Counted from the stretch's first letter, positions 8,553 through 17,079 are shown. The stretch is DNA of 56,559 nt from Methanomethylophilus sp963631655 (GCA_963631655.1 CAVGRR010000005.1:1-56559), one strand, 5' to 3'. The notes: generated by a model from the sequence alone, not told the origin. A program made the numbers and translations.

Positions 8553-9572
8553 TCAGTAGTGCTCATAAGTGAGTTTCTCGGGTGCGAAGTATACTCCGCT
8601 GCCCTCTTCGACGCGTCCGACGACCTTTGCGTTGGAATACTTCTTTGCGATGTCTTCGGCATCCTCTTCGGGCGCGATGATGGTGAATCCCATACCCATG
8701 TTGAAGGTCTGGTAGATCTCCTGGGACTCGATGTTTCCGAGTTCCTGAAGGATACCGAAGACGGGGTTGGGTTTGATGGGGTCGTCGATGGTGTATCTGA
8801 GGCCCTTCCTCATACGCAGGATGTTGCGGAGTCCTCCGCCGGTGATGTCTACGAGTCCGTGCACATTGTGGTTCCTGGTGATCTCTAGGACCTGTTTCAC
8901 GTAGATCTCGGTAGGCGTGAGAAGTTCCATACCGATGGATTTCTGGAGTCCTGGGACATTGTCTTTGAGACTGATGTTGTTGGCCTCGACGACCTTCCTT
9001 GCGAGGGTGAGTCCATTAGAGTGGAGACCGGACGCCTGAAGTGCCACGATGACGTCTCCCTTCTGACAGGTCTCGCCGGTGATGACCTTGTCCTTGTCGA
9101 CGATACCCATACATGTTCCGGACAGGTCGAGTCCGTTGATGATCTCGGGGAGGACGGCGATCTCTCCGCCGACGATCTCCATGTCGGAAAGCTCGGCACC
9201 CTTGTTCAGACCGATACCGACCTGTTGGGTGATCTCGTCGTCGGGCTTGTCGATGGCGATGTAGTCCACAAAGGAAACAGGCTCAGCGTTCACGCAGATG
9301 GTGTCGTTGACATTCATGGCGATGCAGTCGATCCCGATGGTGTCCCAGATACCGAGTTCCTCTGCGATGAGGATCTTGGTTCCGACACCGTCGGTGGCGA
9401 GGGTCACATATCTGTCCCCGAAGTCGATGAGACTTGCGAAAAGACCGGATTTCTGGACCATCTGCCCGAATCCCTTCCTGCGGTATTTCAGTTCGCTGAC
9501 GAGAGAACCGATAGAACTGGATTTTTTGTCAATATTAACTCCGGCTTTTGAGTATGTCCAGCCTGCTGCCAT
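8553..9572 (-). CDS. purM: Phosphoribosylformylglycinamidine cyclo-ligase (AIR synthetase)
   Basis: PurM closes the imidazole ring, making aminoimidazole ribotide (AIR) from FGAM and ATP in purine synthesis. AIR is also the substrate of ThiC, encoded nearby. The protein has 339 residues, the normal length. Family features are the N-terminal YSKAGVNID, the ATP and magnesium region TLATDGVGTKI and DCIAMNVNDT (about residues 57-90), VGGEIAVLPE, and the later GLHSNGLTLARK and DITGGGLRNILR. A TATA-like element on the minus strand at about 9593-9600 lies 25 bases before the ATG, so the mRNA is probably leaderless. The gene is monocistronic. Confidence 0.96.
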   Translation of the reverse strand: MAAGWTYSKAGVNIDKKSSSIGSLVSELKYRRKGFGQMVQKSGLFASLIDFGDRYVTLATDGVGTKILIAEELGIWDTIGIDCIAMNVNDTICVNAEPVSFVDYIAIDKPDDEITQQVGIGLNKGAELSDMEIVGGEIAVLPEIINGLDLSGTCMGIVDKDKVITGETCQKGDVIVALQASGLHSNGLTLARKVVEANNISLKDNVPGLQKSIGMELLTPTEIYVKQVLEITRNHNVHGLVDITGGGLRNILRMRKGLRYTIDDPIKPNPVFGILQELGNIESQEIYQTFNMGMGFTIIAPEEDAEDIAKKYSNAKVVGRVEEGSGVYFAPEKLTYEHY

Positions 9573-9649
9573 ATTATCGTGCGTCTGTATGGGTTTAAGT
9601 TATTAGGCTTTTCCAAAACATAGTTACGTTCTTATCGGCGGAGCGGATA

Positions 9650-10345
9650 GTGACCCCCGTGTCAGACCTTCATGACCGTTGGGTCGCGGAACGCCGCAGG
9701 GAGTATTATTATCGTCTTGCCAAGAAAATGGACTACCGTTCCAGGGCATCCTTTAAACTGCTCCAGATCGACGATCGTTTCAAGATCTTCAGGGAGGGGG
9801 ACTCCGTTGTGGACCTCGGAGCCTGTCCCGGTGGATGGTCCCAGGTCGCCAAAGAGCGTGTCGGCGAGTCCGGACAGGTCATCGGAGTGGACCTGAGGTA
9901 CATTCACCCTCTGGAAGGCGTGTCGTTCATCATCGGGGACATCACCGACGACGCGACCATGATCAAACTTCTCGACATGGTCGGAGGTAAGGTGGACGTC
10001 GTCCTTTCCGATATGGCACCCAACATCGCCGGAGCTTATTCCATGGACCATGCGAGGTCAATCGAACTCTGTATGTACGCTGTGGATGTCTGCGACCGTA
10101 TTCTGAAGAACCACGGAAAACTTGTGACCAAGGTGTTCCAGGGAGATCTTTTCGACGGATACATCAAAGAACTCGAGAAGAGGTTCGAGAAGGTCACCGT
10201 CCATTCTCCGAAGGCCTCCCGTCCGACATCTTCTGAACTCTACGTCATCTCCACCGGTTTCCTGGGACTTCACAATGTGAAACCCAAGAATCTCGTCAAG
10301 GAAGAGGCGAAACCTGAGTTCTCGGCCAAAGGCGGAAACTTTTGA
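9650..10345 (+). CDS. rlmE: 23S rRNA (uridine-2'-O-)-methyltransferase RlmE/FtsJ
   Basis: This SAM-dependent methyltransferase of the FtsJ/RrmJ family is expected to methylate the 2'-OH of a uridine in the A-loop of 23S rRNA. The K-D-K-E tetrad is present: Lys in RASFKLLQ (about residue 38), Asp in VLSDMAPN (about 123), Lys in KLVTKVFQG (about 163) and Glu in SSELYVIS (about 197). The SAM loop is VVDLGACPGGWSQ. The 231-residue length includes a short basic tail typical of archaeal members. The start is a GTG at 9650; another GTG at 9659 is possible. The stop abuts the stop of the opposing helicase gene. Confidence 0.9.
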   Translation: MTPVSDLHDRWVAERRREYYYRLAKKMDYRSRASFKLLQIDDRFKIFREGDSVVDLGACPGGWSQVAKERVGESGQVIGVDLRYIHPLEGVSFIIGDITDDATMIKLLDMVGGKVDVVLSDMAPNIAGAYSMDHARSIELCMYAVDVCDRILKNHGKLVTKVFQGDLFDGYIKELEKRFEKVTVHSPKASRPTSSELYVISTGFLGLHNVKPKNLVKEEAKPEFSAKGGNF

Positions 10346-13087
10346 TCAGTCCCAGAACTGTTTGGTTTTGGCGTAGTTGATCTCGGACGCCATGATGTCG
10401 CGGATGAGGCTGTCCTCGTCGGAATGCATTTTTGACAGAATTCTTGCCGCGGTGTCGGGTCCGATACCCCTTCCTGCCAGGACGAGGGCCGCACCGCCGC
10501 CGTAGGAATTGATGAGGTTGGCGTTCTTTCTGATACGGCGGTCGATGGCCGCTGTGGAACCTGTCCCTCCGAACTTCTTGAAATCGTCACGTTCGTAATC
10601 CTTCAGGAGGGCGACCATCGTCCCTCCGCATTTGGAACATATTATCTTCCTGGGTACATCGCAGACCCTCATCCTGTGCTGGGTCTTGCACCTGATGCAT
10701 GATGCGTAGAGGACCTCGTCCTCCAGTCTTTTCTTCATAGCAGCCAGGATAGCATGGTCCGCCCTTGCAGGCTGCATGAGCTCCTTGGTGGCGGTGATAC
10801 CTTCGAGGCCGATGCGGGAGATACCTCCGCCGACGATGACGATCTCTCCGTTCTGGAACATTTGCAGGACACGTTCCGTGTTCGGAATGTCGAGATCTTC
10901 TTTCAGCACCTTGTTTATGGAATCGTTGAAGGCAGGTGTGTCACGGTGAAGATCGAAGAGGCGGCCGTAATTGATGAATCTGCGGTCCGCATTCTTCTCT
11001 ATGATCCCGAACTTCTTTGCGACGTTCATGAACCTCCATCTCAGATAGGACGAGTTCATGATCGTCAGTCTGCTATATGCCTCGACGGTCCCGGGCTTCA
11101 GTCCTTTGAGTATTTCGACGATCTCATCCGCACGGATGTCGTGCGGCAGCGAGACGATTATACGATATGCGTCGGTGCTGACCCCCACACTTTCTCCCAT
11201 ACGGGACATCAGCAGTGCAGCGACGATCTTTGACAATGTGTCGTTGACCCTGCTGCCGAAACAGCAGTTGATGATGGCGAGTCTGTTGCCTGATTCCACG
11301 GTGACCACCTGGTCCGACGGCATGACCCATCTTTCCATCTGGTCATCAAGATATTCGGTGACTTTGGCTATCGCTTTAGCATCGGCGGGATAATCGTCAA
11401 AATTTCTTAGACGACGGAGCTTCCCCACCTCCATTGCCACTTCAAACGGGACCGGAATATCCGATCCGACCCATGCGGGTACGGTACCGATGGTGCGTGC
11501 CTCTTCGACAAGAAGCTCATCTTCTCTTTGTTCAACGATCCTCCAGGTGCGGCCTTTGGAGATGAAGAGTGCCATTTCACCTTCACTTTCCAATGCGGCG
11601 ACGAAGTTCTCATCGAGGGTACCGATGATCCCTCTGGTGGCTATGTTGCGGATGAGGTAGGTCTTCTCGTCCGGAATCATGGAGATGTTCTCGAAAAAGT
11701 AGTTCATTCCTTTGCGGGATTTCTTCAGCACATTGTCGTAGTTCATCACCATCTTGATGGATTGCAGCTGTGCGAGGGTGTTGTCAAAGGTCTTTCTGTC
11801 GAGATTTCTGAACGGGAACGATCTTTTCACCAGGGCATAAGCGTCGTCGGGTATGACCTCCCCCGCCATGGTCATGGCGATGATCTGGTTTGCTAGCACC
11901 GAGAGGGGATCGTCACGGCCGACATTGCTCTCCATCAGTTTCGCTTCGCACCGACGGGCAACGACCATAGCCTCTGCAAGTTCGTCTGGGGCTGTGGCGA
12001 GGATCTCCGCACGTATTTTTCCGCCGACCCTGTGGCCTGCACGTCCGGCACGTTGGGTCATTCTAGCAACCTGCCTCGGAGAGTTGTATTGGATCACCAG
12101 ATCTGCGCTACCGATATCGATACCTAGTTCAAGTGATGAGGTACAGATCAGTGCCTTCAGTTCCTCGTTCTTGAAACGGTCCTCGGTCTCCGTACGGATC
12201 TCTTTGGAAAGCGAACCGTGGTGGACCTCGAGAGGATAGTTCTCATCCCACATGTGGTACCTGGACCCGATCCATTCCGCGGTCTCCCGGGTGTTGACGA
12301 AGAAAAGCGTGGATTTGACATTGTCCATGAGCTCTTTCGCTCTGATCATCACCGCCAAAATGTCCGGGTCGCTCTGCAGTTTATCCTTGAGCTGGGACTG
12401 ATCGTCTTTCAGAATCGGACATTCCACAGAGATCGAGAACTCACGGTGGGTGTCATGTCTGCAGAGGTCTGCGGTACGGCCTGTACCTGTAAGATATTCA
12501 AGAACTGTTTTCGTGTCTCCGACCGTGGCCGAAAGTCCGATGCGTTGGAACTCACCGGAGAAACGGGTGAGTCTTTCCAATGCCACAGCGAGCTGGGCAC
12601 CTCTTTCGTTTCCTGCCAGTTCGTGGATCTCGTCGATCACGACCCATCTGACATGTTTCAGATGTTCTCTGAGATTTTTACCTATGAAAAGGACCTGAAG
12701 TGTCTCAGGTGTGGTGATGAGGATCCTTGGGGGATCTTTGGACTGTTTTTGCCTCTCATAAGAGGAGGTGTCCCCGTGTCTCGCTCCGACGGTGATTCCC
12801 AGTTCCGAACCGAGGGAATCCATCCTCTTGAGCATGTCGCGGTTCAGTGCCCTCAGTGGTGTGATGTAGATGCATTCGATCCCCGCCCCCGGACCTTCGC
12901 GGTAAAGCATGTCGAAGATCGGCAGCATTGCGGATTCGGTCTTTCCGATACCTGTCGGAGCGACCACAAGAACGTTCTTTCCTTTCAGGATCTTCGGAAT
13001 GGCATCCTTTTGAGGATCGGTCGGGTCGGTTATGCCCCTTTCTTTCAGAACCTCGTTAAGTTTGGGAGAAAGGTCTGTGAAGGGCAT
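10346..13087 (-). CDS. Lhr-type DEAD/DEAH superfamily 2 helicase (aLhr2-like)
   Basis: This 913-residue ATP-dependent helicase has the Lhr layout. RecA domain 1 holds Walker A APTGIGKTES (about residue 46), PLRALNRD, TPETLQ, Walker B VVIDEIHEL and LSATVG. RecA domain 2 holds FVNTRETAEW, TSSLELGIDIG and QRAGRAGHR. A winged-helix and beta-barrel region follows. A C-terminal zinc-ribbon-like segment has CIRCKTQ and CSKCGG (about residue 825), then a helix-hairpin-helix-like end with GRGIGPDTAARIL. Archaeal Lhr2 proteins act in DNA repair or RNA metabolism. The ATG at 13087 is used; in-frame sequence upstream crosses a terminator hairpin. It is probably a separate transcript from hdrD. Confidence 0.88.
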   Translation of the reverse strand: MPFTDLSPKLNEVLKERGITDPTDPQKDAIPKILKGKNVLVVAPTGIGKTESAMLPIFDMLYREGPGAGIECIYITPLRALNRDMLKRMDSLGSELGITVGARHGDTSSYERQKQSKDPPRILITTPETLQVLFIGKNLREHLKHVRWVVIDEIHELAGNERGAQLAVALERLTRFSGEFQRIGLSATVGDTKTVLEYLTGTGRTADLCRHDTHREFSISVECPILKDDQSQLKDKLQSDPDILAVMIRAKELMDNVKSTLFFVNTRETAEWIGSRYHMWDENYPLEVHHGSLSKEIRTETEDRFKNEELKALICTSSLELGIDIGSADLVIQYNSPRQVARMTQRAGRAGHRVGGKIRAEILATAPDELAEAMVVARRCEAKLMESNVGRDDPLSVLANQIIAMTMAGEVIPDDAYALVKRSFPFRNLDRKTFDNTLAQLQSIKMVMNYDNVLKKSRKGMNYFFENISMIPDEKTYLIRNIATRGIIGTLDENFVAALESEGEMALFISKGRTWRIVEQREDELLVEEARTIGTVPAWVGSDIPVPFEVAMEVGKLRRLRNFDDYPADAKAIAKVTEYLDDQMERWVMPSDQVVTVESGNRLAIINCCFGSRVNDTLSKIVAALLMSRMGESVGVSTDAYRIIVSLPHDIRADEIVEILKGLKPGTVEAYSRLTIMNSSYLRWRFMNVAKKFGIIEKNADRRFINYGRLFDLHRDTPAFNDSINKVLKEDLDIPNTERVLQMFQNGEIVIVGGGISRIGLEGITATKELMQPARADHAILAAMKKRLEDEVLYASCIRCKTQHRMRVCDVPRKIICSKCGGTMVALLKDYERDDFKKFGGTGSTAAIDRRIRKNANLINSYGGGAALVLAGRGIGPDTAARILSKMHSDEDSLIRDIMASEINYAKTKQFWD

Positions 13088-13088
13088 G

Positions 13089-13126
13089 ATAAAAAATAGC
13101 CGACCGGGAGAATGGGCCCGGTCGGC
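13089..13126 (-). terminator. Intrinsic-type terminator between hdrD and the helicase gene
   Basis: On the minus strand a perfect 10-bp stem (13117-13126 with 13099-13108, GCCGACCGGG/CCCGGTCGGC) with an 8-base loop is followed by TATTTTTTATC at 13088-13098. It begins 14 bases after the hdrD stop, and its T-run ends at the helicase start codon at 13087. Stem and T-run are observed; termination is inferred. Confidence 0.7.
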
Positions 13127-13140
13127 CGGAGTTAGTGTGT

Positions 13141-14340
13141 TTATGCTTTGGGCTGTTCTTCTGCGGGCTCGGCAGGCTCGGTGACCTGAAGGAGGATCTC
13201 GGAGACATCGACTACCTTGATCTTCGAACCGATTGCCTTGGCACCCTGGGAAAGGTTGGTGACGCAGAACGGACAGCTGGTGACGAGGTATTCGGCACCG
13301 GTGGCCTCGGCTTCCCTGACCCTCTCGGATGCGATCTTGACAGCGAAGTTGTTGAACTGACTCTTGTATCCTCCACCTGCACCGCAGCACATGGAGTTGA
13401 CCCTGTTCCTGGGCATCTCAACGAGCTCGACACCTTTGATGGCCTTCAGGATATCCCTGGGTGCGTCATAGACGCCCATGTGCCTTCCGAGGTGGCAGGG
13501 GTCGTGGTAGGTGACCTTGTGGTTGAAGGGCTGGAGAATTGCCAGTTTCTTTTCTTTGATGAGTTTTGCAGCGTACTGGGTGAAGTGGTAGACCTGCTGT
13601 CCCGCTTTGGCGTAGTAGTTTCCGAAGTCGGACATGATGGTCTTGTAACATCCGGAGCAGGCGGCGACGAGGTCTTTGGCACCCATTCCGTCCGCTTTCT
13701 CGACGATGTGCTCTGCAGAGTCGATGGTGAGGTTGGTGGTTCCGGTCCTGAGAAGAGGCGAGGTGCAGCACCATTCGTCCTCTCCGAGGCAGTTCATCTT
13801 CACGCCGGCCCTGTTGAGGACGCGGACAGCGATCTGGGGGACCTGCTGCTGCCTGAAGGATCCGGTGCATCCTGCGTAAAGGATGACATCTGGAACATCG
13901 TACTTGGGAACCTCTGCGGGCCACCAGTCTCCTCTGTGTTTCTGGTCTCCGCCGTAGGGGTTGTGGTTCTTGGCGATGGCCGCGGCCATGGCCTTGTGGG
14001 CGCTCATAGGTCCGACGCCGTTCTTGACGAGCCAGGTCCTGACAGTCTCCCAGAGTTCCACGAGCGGGATCTTGGCGTGGCAGACTGCCTCACAGTTTCC
14101 GCATCCAGTACATTTGTAGACAGCCTCGACGAAGTAGGGGTTCAGGGAAACCTCTCTCCTCATGGGCTTGTCGAGAGGACCGGCCACGTTGAGCTGGTTG
14201 AGGTAGTAGATCTTTCCCCTGGGGGTTACAGATTCCCAGGGGGTCTGGACATGTGCCTGACAAACGGATATGCAGTAACCGCACTGTACACAGGCGGTCA
14301 ATGACTGTTCAATGTGGGGGATTTTCATAACTAGGTCCAT
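13141..14340 (-). CDS. hdrD: CoB-CoM heterodisulfide reductase subunit D-type protein
   Basis: HdrD-type proteins reduce the CoM-S-S-CoB heterodisulfide, the terminal electron acceptor of methanogenesis. The 399-residue sequence has two 4Fe-4S ferredoxin motifs (CVQCGYCISVC, about residue 17, and CTGCGNCEAVC, about 77). Two cysteine-rich CCG domains follow: one with GCTGS, EWCCTS and CSGC, the other with DPCHLG, MCCGAGGG (about residue 319) and SCPFC. In Methanomassiliicoccales HdrD is thought to work with an Fpo-like membrane complex rather than with cytochrome b HdrE; no partner is encoded here. The ATG at 14340 is favoured because AGGTG lies just upstream. A TATA box at about 14389-14396 gives a leader of about 25 bases. 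An alternative ATG is at 14328. Confidence 0.9.
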   Translation of the reverse strand: MDLVMKIPHIEQSLTACVQCGYCISVCQAHVQTPWESVTPRGKIYYLNQLNVAGPLDKPMRREVSLNPYFVEAVYKCTGCGNCEAVCHAKIPLVELWETVRTWLVKNGVGPMSAHKAMAAAIAKNHNPYGGDQKHRGDWWPAEVPKYDVPDVILYAGCTGSFRQQQVPQIAVRVLNRAGVKMNCLGEDEWCCTSPLLRTGTTNLTIDSAEHIVEKADGMGAKDLVAACSGCYKTIMSDFGNYYAKAGQQVYHFTQYAAKLIKEKKLAILQPFNHKVTYHDPCHLGRHMGVYDAPRDILKAIKGVELVEMPRNRVNSMCCGAGGGYKSQFNNFAVKIASERVREAEATGAEYLVTSCPFCVTNLSQGAKAIGSKIKVVDVSEILLQVTEPAEPAEEQPKA

Positions 14341-14399
14341 TCTTACACCTTTCCCGCAAAAGCAGATTCGGGTATGCAGCCCTCTCTCCTTTATAGATA

Positions 14400-14612
14400 G
14401 TGGCTGAACAAGCTAAACGCTATTTTAAATATTTTGGTAGGGACGCTGGCTGGTGCAAAAATGCAGCCTCTATCCGGGACACATCCAAACTGTATGAAAA
14501 TGGGGTGAAATCGCAACAGTTCCAGACGTCCGAAATCGATGCGCATGCGTTTCGGGTATGATGCATATGCCGTTCGATCGGAAAATTACACAGTGGGATG
14601 AAAACCGAAACA
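14400..14612. other. Intergenic region with palindromes, no gene seen
   Basis: No convincing reading frame was found between the hdrD promoter and the tRNA. It holds an interrupted palindrome, CGAAA-N3-ATGCGCAT-N3-TTTCG, at 14531-14554, followed at once by the palindromic ATGATGCATAT region near 14558-14568. Confidence 0.4.
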
Positions 14613-14615
14613 TGG

Positions 14616-14689
14616 TGGGCCCAGCCGGATTTGAACCGGCGGCCACCCGATTATGAGTCGGGCGCTCTACCTAGCTAAGCTATGAGCCC
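14616..14689 (-). tRNA. tRNA with anticodon CAT (elongator Met or Ile2)
   Basis: On the minus strand the acceptor GGGCTCA pairs with TGGGCCC, and the anticodon stem CCCGA/TCGGG encloses loop CTCATAA (anticodon CAT). The T arm has CGGTTCAAATCCG. The discriminator is A and CCA is encoded (14613-14615). It lacks the three G-C pairs of an initiator anticodon stem. I cannot tell elongator Met from the lysidine/agmatidine-type Ile tRNA by sequence alone. An AT-rich box about 28 bases upstream (about 14712-14722) is the likely promoter. Confidence 0.93.
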
Positions 14690-14917
14690 AATGTATGCGG
14701 GATAATATTCGCATTAATATCAATTTCCCTGCTTCTCACTGTGTCCGGATACGATTATTTCAGATCCGGACGGAATAGTTCCGAACGGTAGGATAGAATC
14801 AATATCCTTTGAAATGTGCCAGATATCACATTTTACGGGATCATCACAACGGAAAACAAACGGAATCTCAGAACAGATCTGCGTGAACAATGAATCCGAA
14901 GTGTAAAGAAAAGATGG

Positions 14918-14990
14918 CGCCGTCGCACGGGATCGAACCGTGGACCTTGTGATTAACAGTCACACGCTCTACCGACTGAGCTACAACGGC
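14918..14990 (-). tRNA. tRNA-Asn (anticodon GTT)
   Basis: On the minus strand the acceptor GCCGTTG pairs with CGACGGC. The anticodon stem TGTGA/TCACA encloses loop CTGTTAA (anticodon GTT). The T arm has CGGTTCGATCCCG. The discriminator is G and CCA is encoded at 14915-14917. A TATA box (TTAATATATC, about 15014-15023) lies about 29 bases upstream. The 224 bases between this and the previous tRNA show no gene. Confidence 0.95.
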
Positions 14991-15066
14991 TTAGAATCTG
15001 TCAACAATCCCCGATATATTAATTTATCCCCAGGGCCCTTTTTGACGGAATCTGGCACAGAAACGG

Positions 15067-15375
15067 TCATTTCTCGTATGTTTCTTTGCGGACCGCGTTG
15101 ATGCGTTCGATCAGTTCGTCCATTTCCGAGGAGACGTCGTTCATGAACTCATCGTACTTCTCGGTGACCATCGCGCCTTCGGGGGTGGCGACGATCAGAC
15201 CTTCTTTTTCAAGAAGTCTTAATGAATAACGGACCTTGTGTTTGGGGATACCCAGAAGTTCAGATAAGCGGATGATCCCGACAGGCTGGTTGCGTTTGGT
15301 CGTTTTCAGCATGAGGATGTGACGCTCGATACGGTCCATCTTGTCGAATGTTCCTGAAAACAGCCTGTCACTCAT
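15067..15375 (-). CDS. Winged helix-turn-helix transcriptional regulator
   Basis: This is a 102-residue DNA-binding protein. The central segment IIRLSELLGIPKHKVRYSLRLLEKEGLIVATPEGAMVT (positions about 15190-15300) is a winged helix: a helix-turn-helix followed by a beta wing. The C-terminal 30 residues form a helix rich in Glu and Arg that may mediate dimerisation. No effector domain is seen. The ATG at 15375 is preferred over a GTG at 15381 because the TATA-like ATAATATTAA (15401-15410) places transcription start near 15380. It is a single gene, and its target is unknown. Confidence 0.75.
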   Translation of the reverse strand: MSDRLFSGTFDKMDRIERHILMLKTTKRNQPVGIIRLSELLGIPKHKVRYSLRLLEKEGLIVATPEGAMVTEKYDEFMNDVSSEMDELIERINAVRKETYEK

Positions 15376-15500
15376 TGACACGGAGATTGTTTCAGGGTTG
15401 ATAATATTAACTGGAATGATGGCCCATTGTTCCGAAAAAAGGCGGATAAAGCCCGAGCTGGAACATGGTTAGTGGGTTTGATGGAAGGGGGGATGGGGCC

Positions 15501-15698
15501 TCAGCGGCCGTACCATTTCTGGATTCCCCACCTTCTGTAGTTTACGTAGAATCCCTGAATGAAGGAACCACAGCAATCCAGTGCCTTCTGCTCTGCTACG
15601 TCCTGGTCCTCTTTGGAGGGTCCGGCGGCTTTGTAGGTCTTGTAGCAGTTGAGACATTGGAAACACGCAGTAAGGGGAGCTTTCCTATCGAATCTCAT
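15501..15698 (-). CDS. Small Cys-rich protein of unknown function
   Basis: This 65-residue basic protein has CFQCLNC in its N-terminal quarter and DCC in the middle, enough cysteines to bind a zinc or an iron-sulfur centre. It also has many aromatic residues (YKTYK, FYVNYRRWG, KWYGR). I do not recognise a family. Support for a real gene is a TATA-like TTTAAATA (15721-15728) placed 26 bases before the ATG, the same leaderless spacing as its neighbours. An overlapping frame at 15469-15666 lacks this. It could instead be a spurious frame. Confidence 0.55.
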   Translation of the reverse strand: MRFDRKAPLTACFQCLNCYKTYKAAGPSKEDQDVAEQKALDCCGSFIQGFYVNYRRWGIQKWYGR

Positions 15699-15720
15699 TG
15701 TCCAGGGATACGTTCCCCCA

Positions 15721-15728
15721 TTTAAATA
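15721..15728 (-). promoter_or_regulatory. TATA box of the small Cys-rich gene
   Basis: TTTAAATA is centred 26 bases before the start codon at 15698, which predicts a leaderless transcript. Confidence 0.45.
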
Positions 15729-16030
15729 ATCTGCGGGACGGTCGGTGTGTTTCCGTAGTCCAGGTCTTGAAAAACACGGTCTGGCTGGCCGTCGGTAATG
15801 TGAGGGTCAGCGGATCAGGGCTTTGTTATGTGGAGTTGGATGGGTTTGGAAATATGTTTTCAGATGAATATTCCGTCCTCCGCAAACTGTGCTCATCAAC
15901 AGTCCCAGACCTCGGTTTTCGGATCCAATTTTATGTGTCCTCTGACCGTTCCCGCCAACCGGAAAATCAACGATTTTCTTTCATTAACACGTCTTAGAAC
16001 CTGTCCAACTACCGTATTCTTACTTAATGC
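15729..16030. other. Intergenic region, no gene seen
   Basis: About 300 bases between divergent promoters. Short plus-strand frames exist here, but they have no plausible start signals and low-complexity or frameshift-like composition. No tRNA, RNase P or SRP RNA motif was recognised. Confidence 0.4.
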
Positions 16031-16038
16031 TTATAAAG
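16031..16038 (+). promoter_or_regulatory. TATA box of the regulator-trm56-HD operon
   Basis: TTATAAAG lies 26 bases upstream of the ATG at 16061, predicting a leaderless or very short-leader mRNA. Confidence 0.55.
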
Positions 16039-16060
16039 TTAAATAACATCACCCGACGCT

Positions 16061-16558
16061 ATGAACAGAATTAAGGTCATCAACGAGCCGTCTGAGCTTG
16101 TGCCTATGCTCAGAGCTGTTGACACTCCCGTAAAAAGGGATGTTCTCAAAGAGGTGACCCTTGAATGGAAGACCGCCGACGAGATCGAGAAGAAATTCGG
16201 TCCCGAAGGACGTGAGGCCACGATCTTCTTCGAGAAAATGAAGCTGGTCGAGACCCGCTGGATGTCCGTCAATGGTAACTATCCCGAGAAATCCTATCAC
16301 ACTTATTACACTGCATTCAGCATCAACGCGCAGTGGCCCGTCTACGAGATCAGTGACGTTCTCTCTGCGGCCATGATGAGTGAAGAGGAGTTTGCTCTTA
16401 TCGAATCTAAGATCCTCGAGCAGGTCGGAACCGGCAAGTTCTCAGGCGATGTCGCCGAGACCCTGGGACTTTCATCCACTATGCTCAAGAGCCTTGTCCG
16501 CAGGTCCGTCAAGATGGACTACCGCGGCCACAGGATCGAACCGATCAAAGATGAGTGA
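16061..16558 (+). CDS. Winged-helix transcriptional regulator (ArsR-like fold)
   Basis: This 165-residue protein has a likely DNA-binding winged helix at residues 20-75: TPVKRDVLKEV and WKTADEIEKKFG, followed by a two-strand wing. A second helical segment near residues 110-150 (SGDVAETLGLSSTMLKSLVRR) looks like another helix-turn-helix. I cannot name a family beyond an archaeal ArsR-like grouping. It is the first gene of an operon with trm56 (two bases downstream) and an HD-domain gene. It may control that operon or act with it. Confidence 0.65.
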   Translation: MNRIKVINEPSELVPMLRAVDTPVKRDVLKEVTLEWKTADEIEKKFGPEGREATIFFEKMKLVETRWMSVNGNYPEKSYHTYYTAFSINAQWPVYEISDVLSAAMMSEEEFALIESKILEQVGTGKFSGDVAETLGLSSTMLKSLVRRSVKMDYRGHRIEPIKDE

Positions 16559-16560
16559 AC

Positions 16561-17079
16561 ATGGCTGACATCTGGATTATGAGGATAGGTCACCGTCCCG
16601 AGAGGGACAAGCGTGTGACCACCCATGTCGCCCTGTCCTCGAGAGCATTGGGGGCCAAAGGTATCTACGTCGATACCGAGGACCCTGTCCTTGAAGAGAA
16701 CATCCGCAGCGTGGTCGGAAGGTTCGGAGGAGATTATCAGATCCGCACCGGAGTGACCTGGCAGGAGGCATTGAAAGACTTCAAGGGAAAGGTCGTCCAT
16801 TTGACCATGTACGGTCAGAGGGTGGACGAGGCCCTTCCGAAGATCCCCCACGACGAGGACATAATGATCATCGTCGGTGCCGAAAAAGTCCCTGCCGAAG
16901 TGTACCAGAGAGCCGATTTCAACGTTTCCGTCGGAAACCAGCCCCATTCGGAGATCGCGGCATTGGCGATCTTCCTGTTCCAGTACACGGGCGGAGCACA
17001 CCTTTACGAAGACCGCGACGGCCAGATGACAGTGATTCCCAACGAAAGGGGGAAAACCGTTGTCAACAAAGACGACTGA
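16561..17079 (+). CDS. trm56: tRNA (cytidine(56)-2'-O)-methyltransferase aTrm56
   Basis: This SPOUT-family enzyme methylates the ribose of C56 in the T-loop of archaeal tRNAs. The 172-residue protein starts MADIWIMRIGHRPERDKR, the family hallmark near the N terminus. It keeps the knot-forming VHLTMYGQ (about residue 79) and IIVGAEKVPAEVY (about 105), then NQPHSEIAALAIFL. The ATG at 16561 is preferred; a GTG at 16555 overlaps the upstream stop. The next gene overlaps its 3' end by 20 bases in another frame, suggesting translational coupling. Confidence 0.92.
   Translation: MADIWIMRIGHRPERDKRVTTHVALSSRALGAKGIYVDTEDPVLEENIRSVVGRFGGDYQIRTGVTWQEALKDFKGKVVHLTMYGQRVDEALPKIPHDEDIMIIVGAEKVPAEVYQRADFNVSVGNQPHSEIAALAIFLFQYTGGAHLYEDRDGQMTVIPNERGKTVVNKDD

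Noticed and set aside
15469..15666. Alternative overlapping frame to the small Cys-rich gene
   Set aside because: It lacks a start at the right distance from the TATA box and has Arg/Pro-rich shadow composition.
15698..16046. Plus-strand short frames between divergent promoters
   Set aside because: No start signals, no domain, and they overlap each other and the promoter of the 16061 gene.
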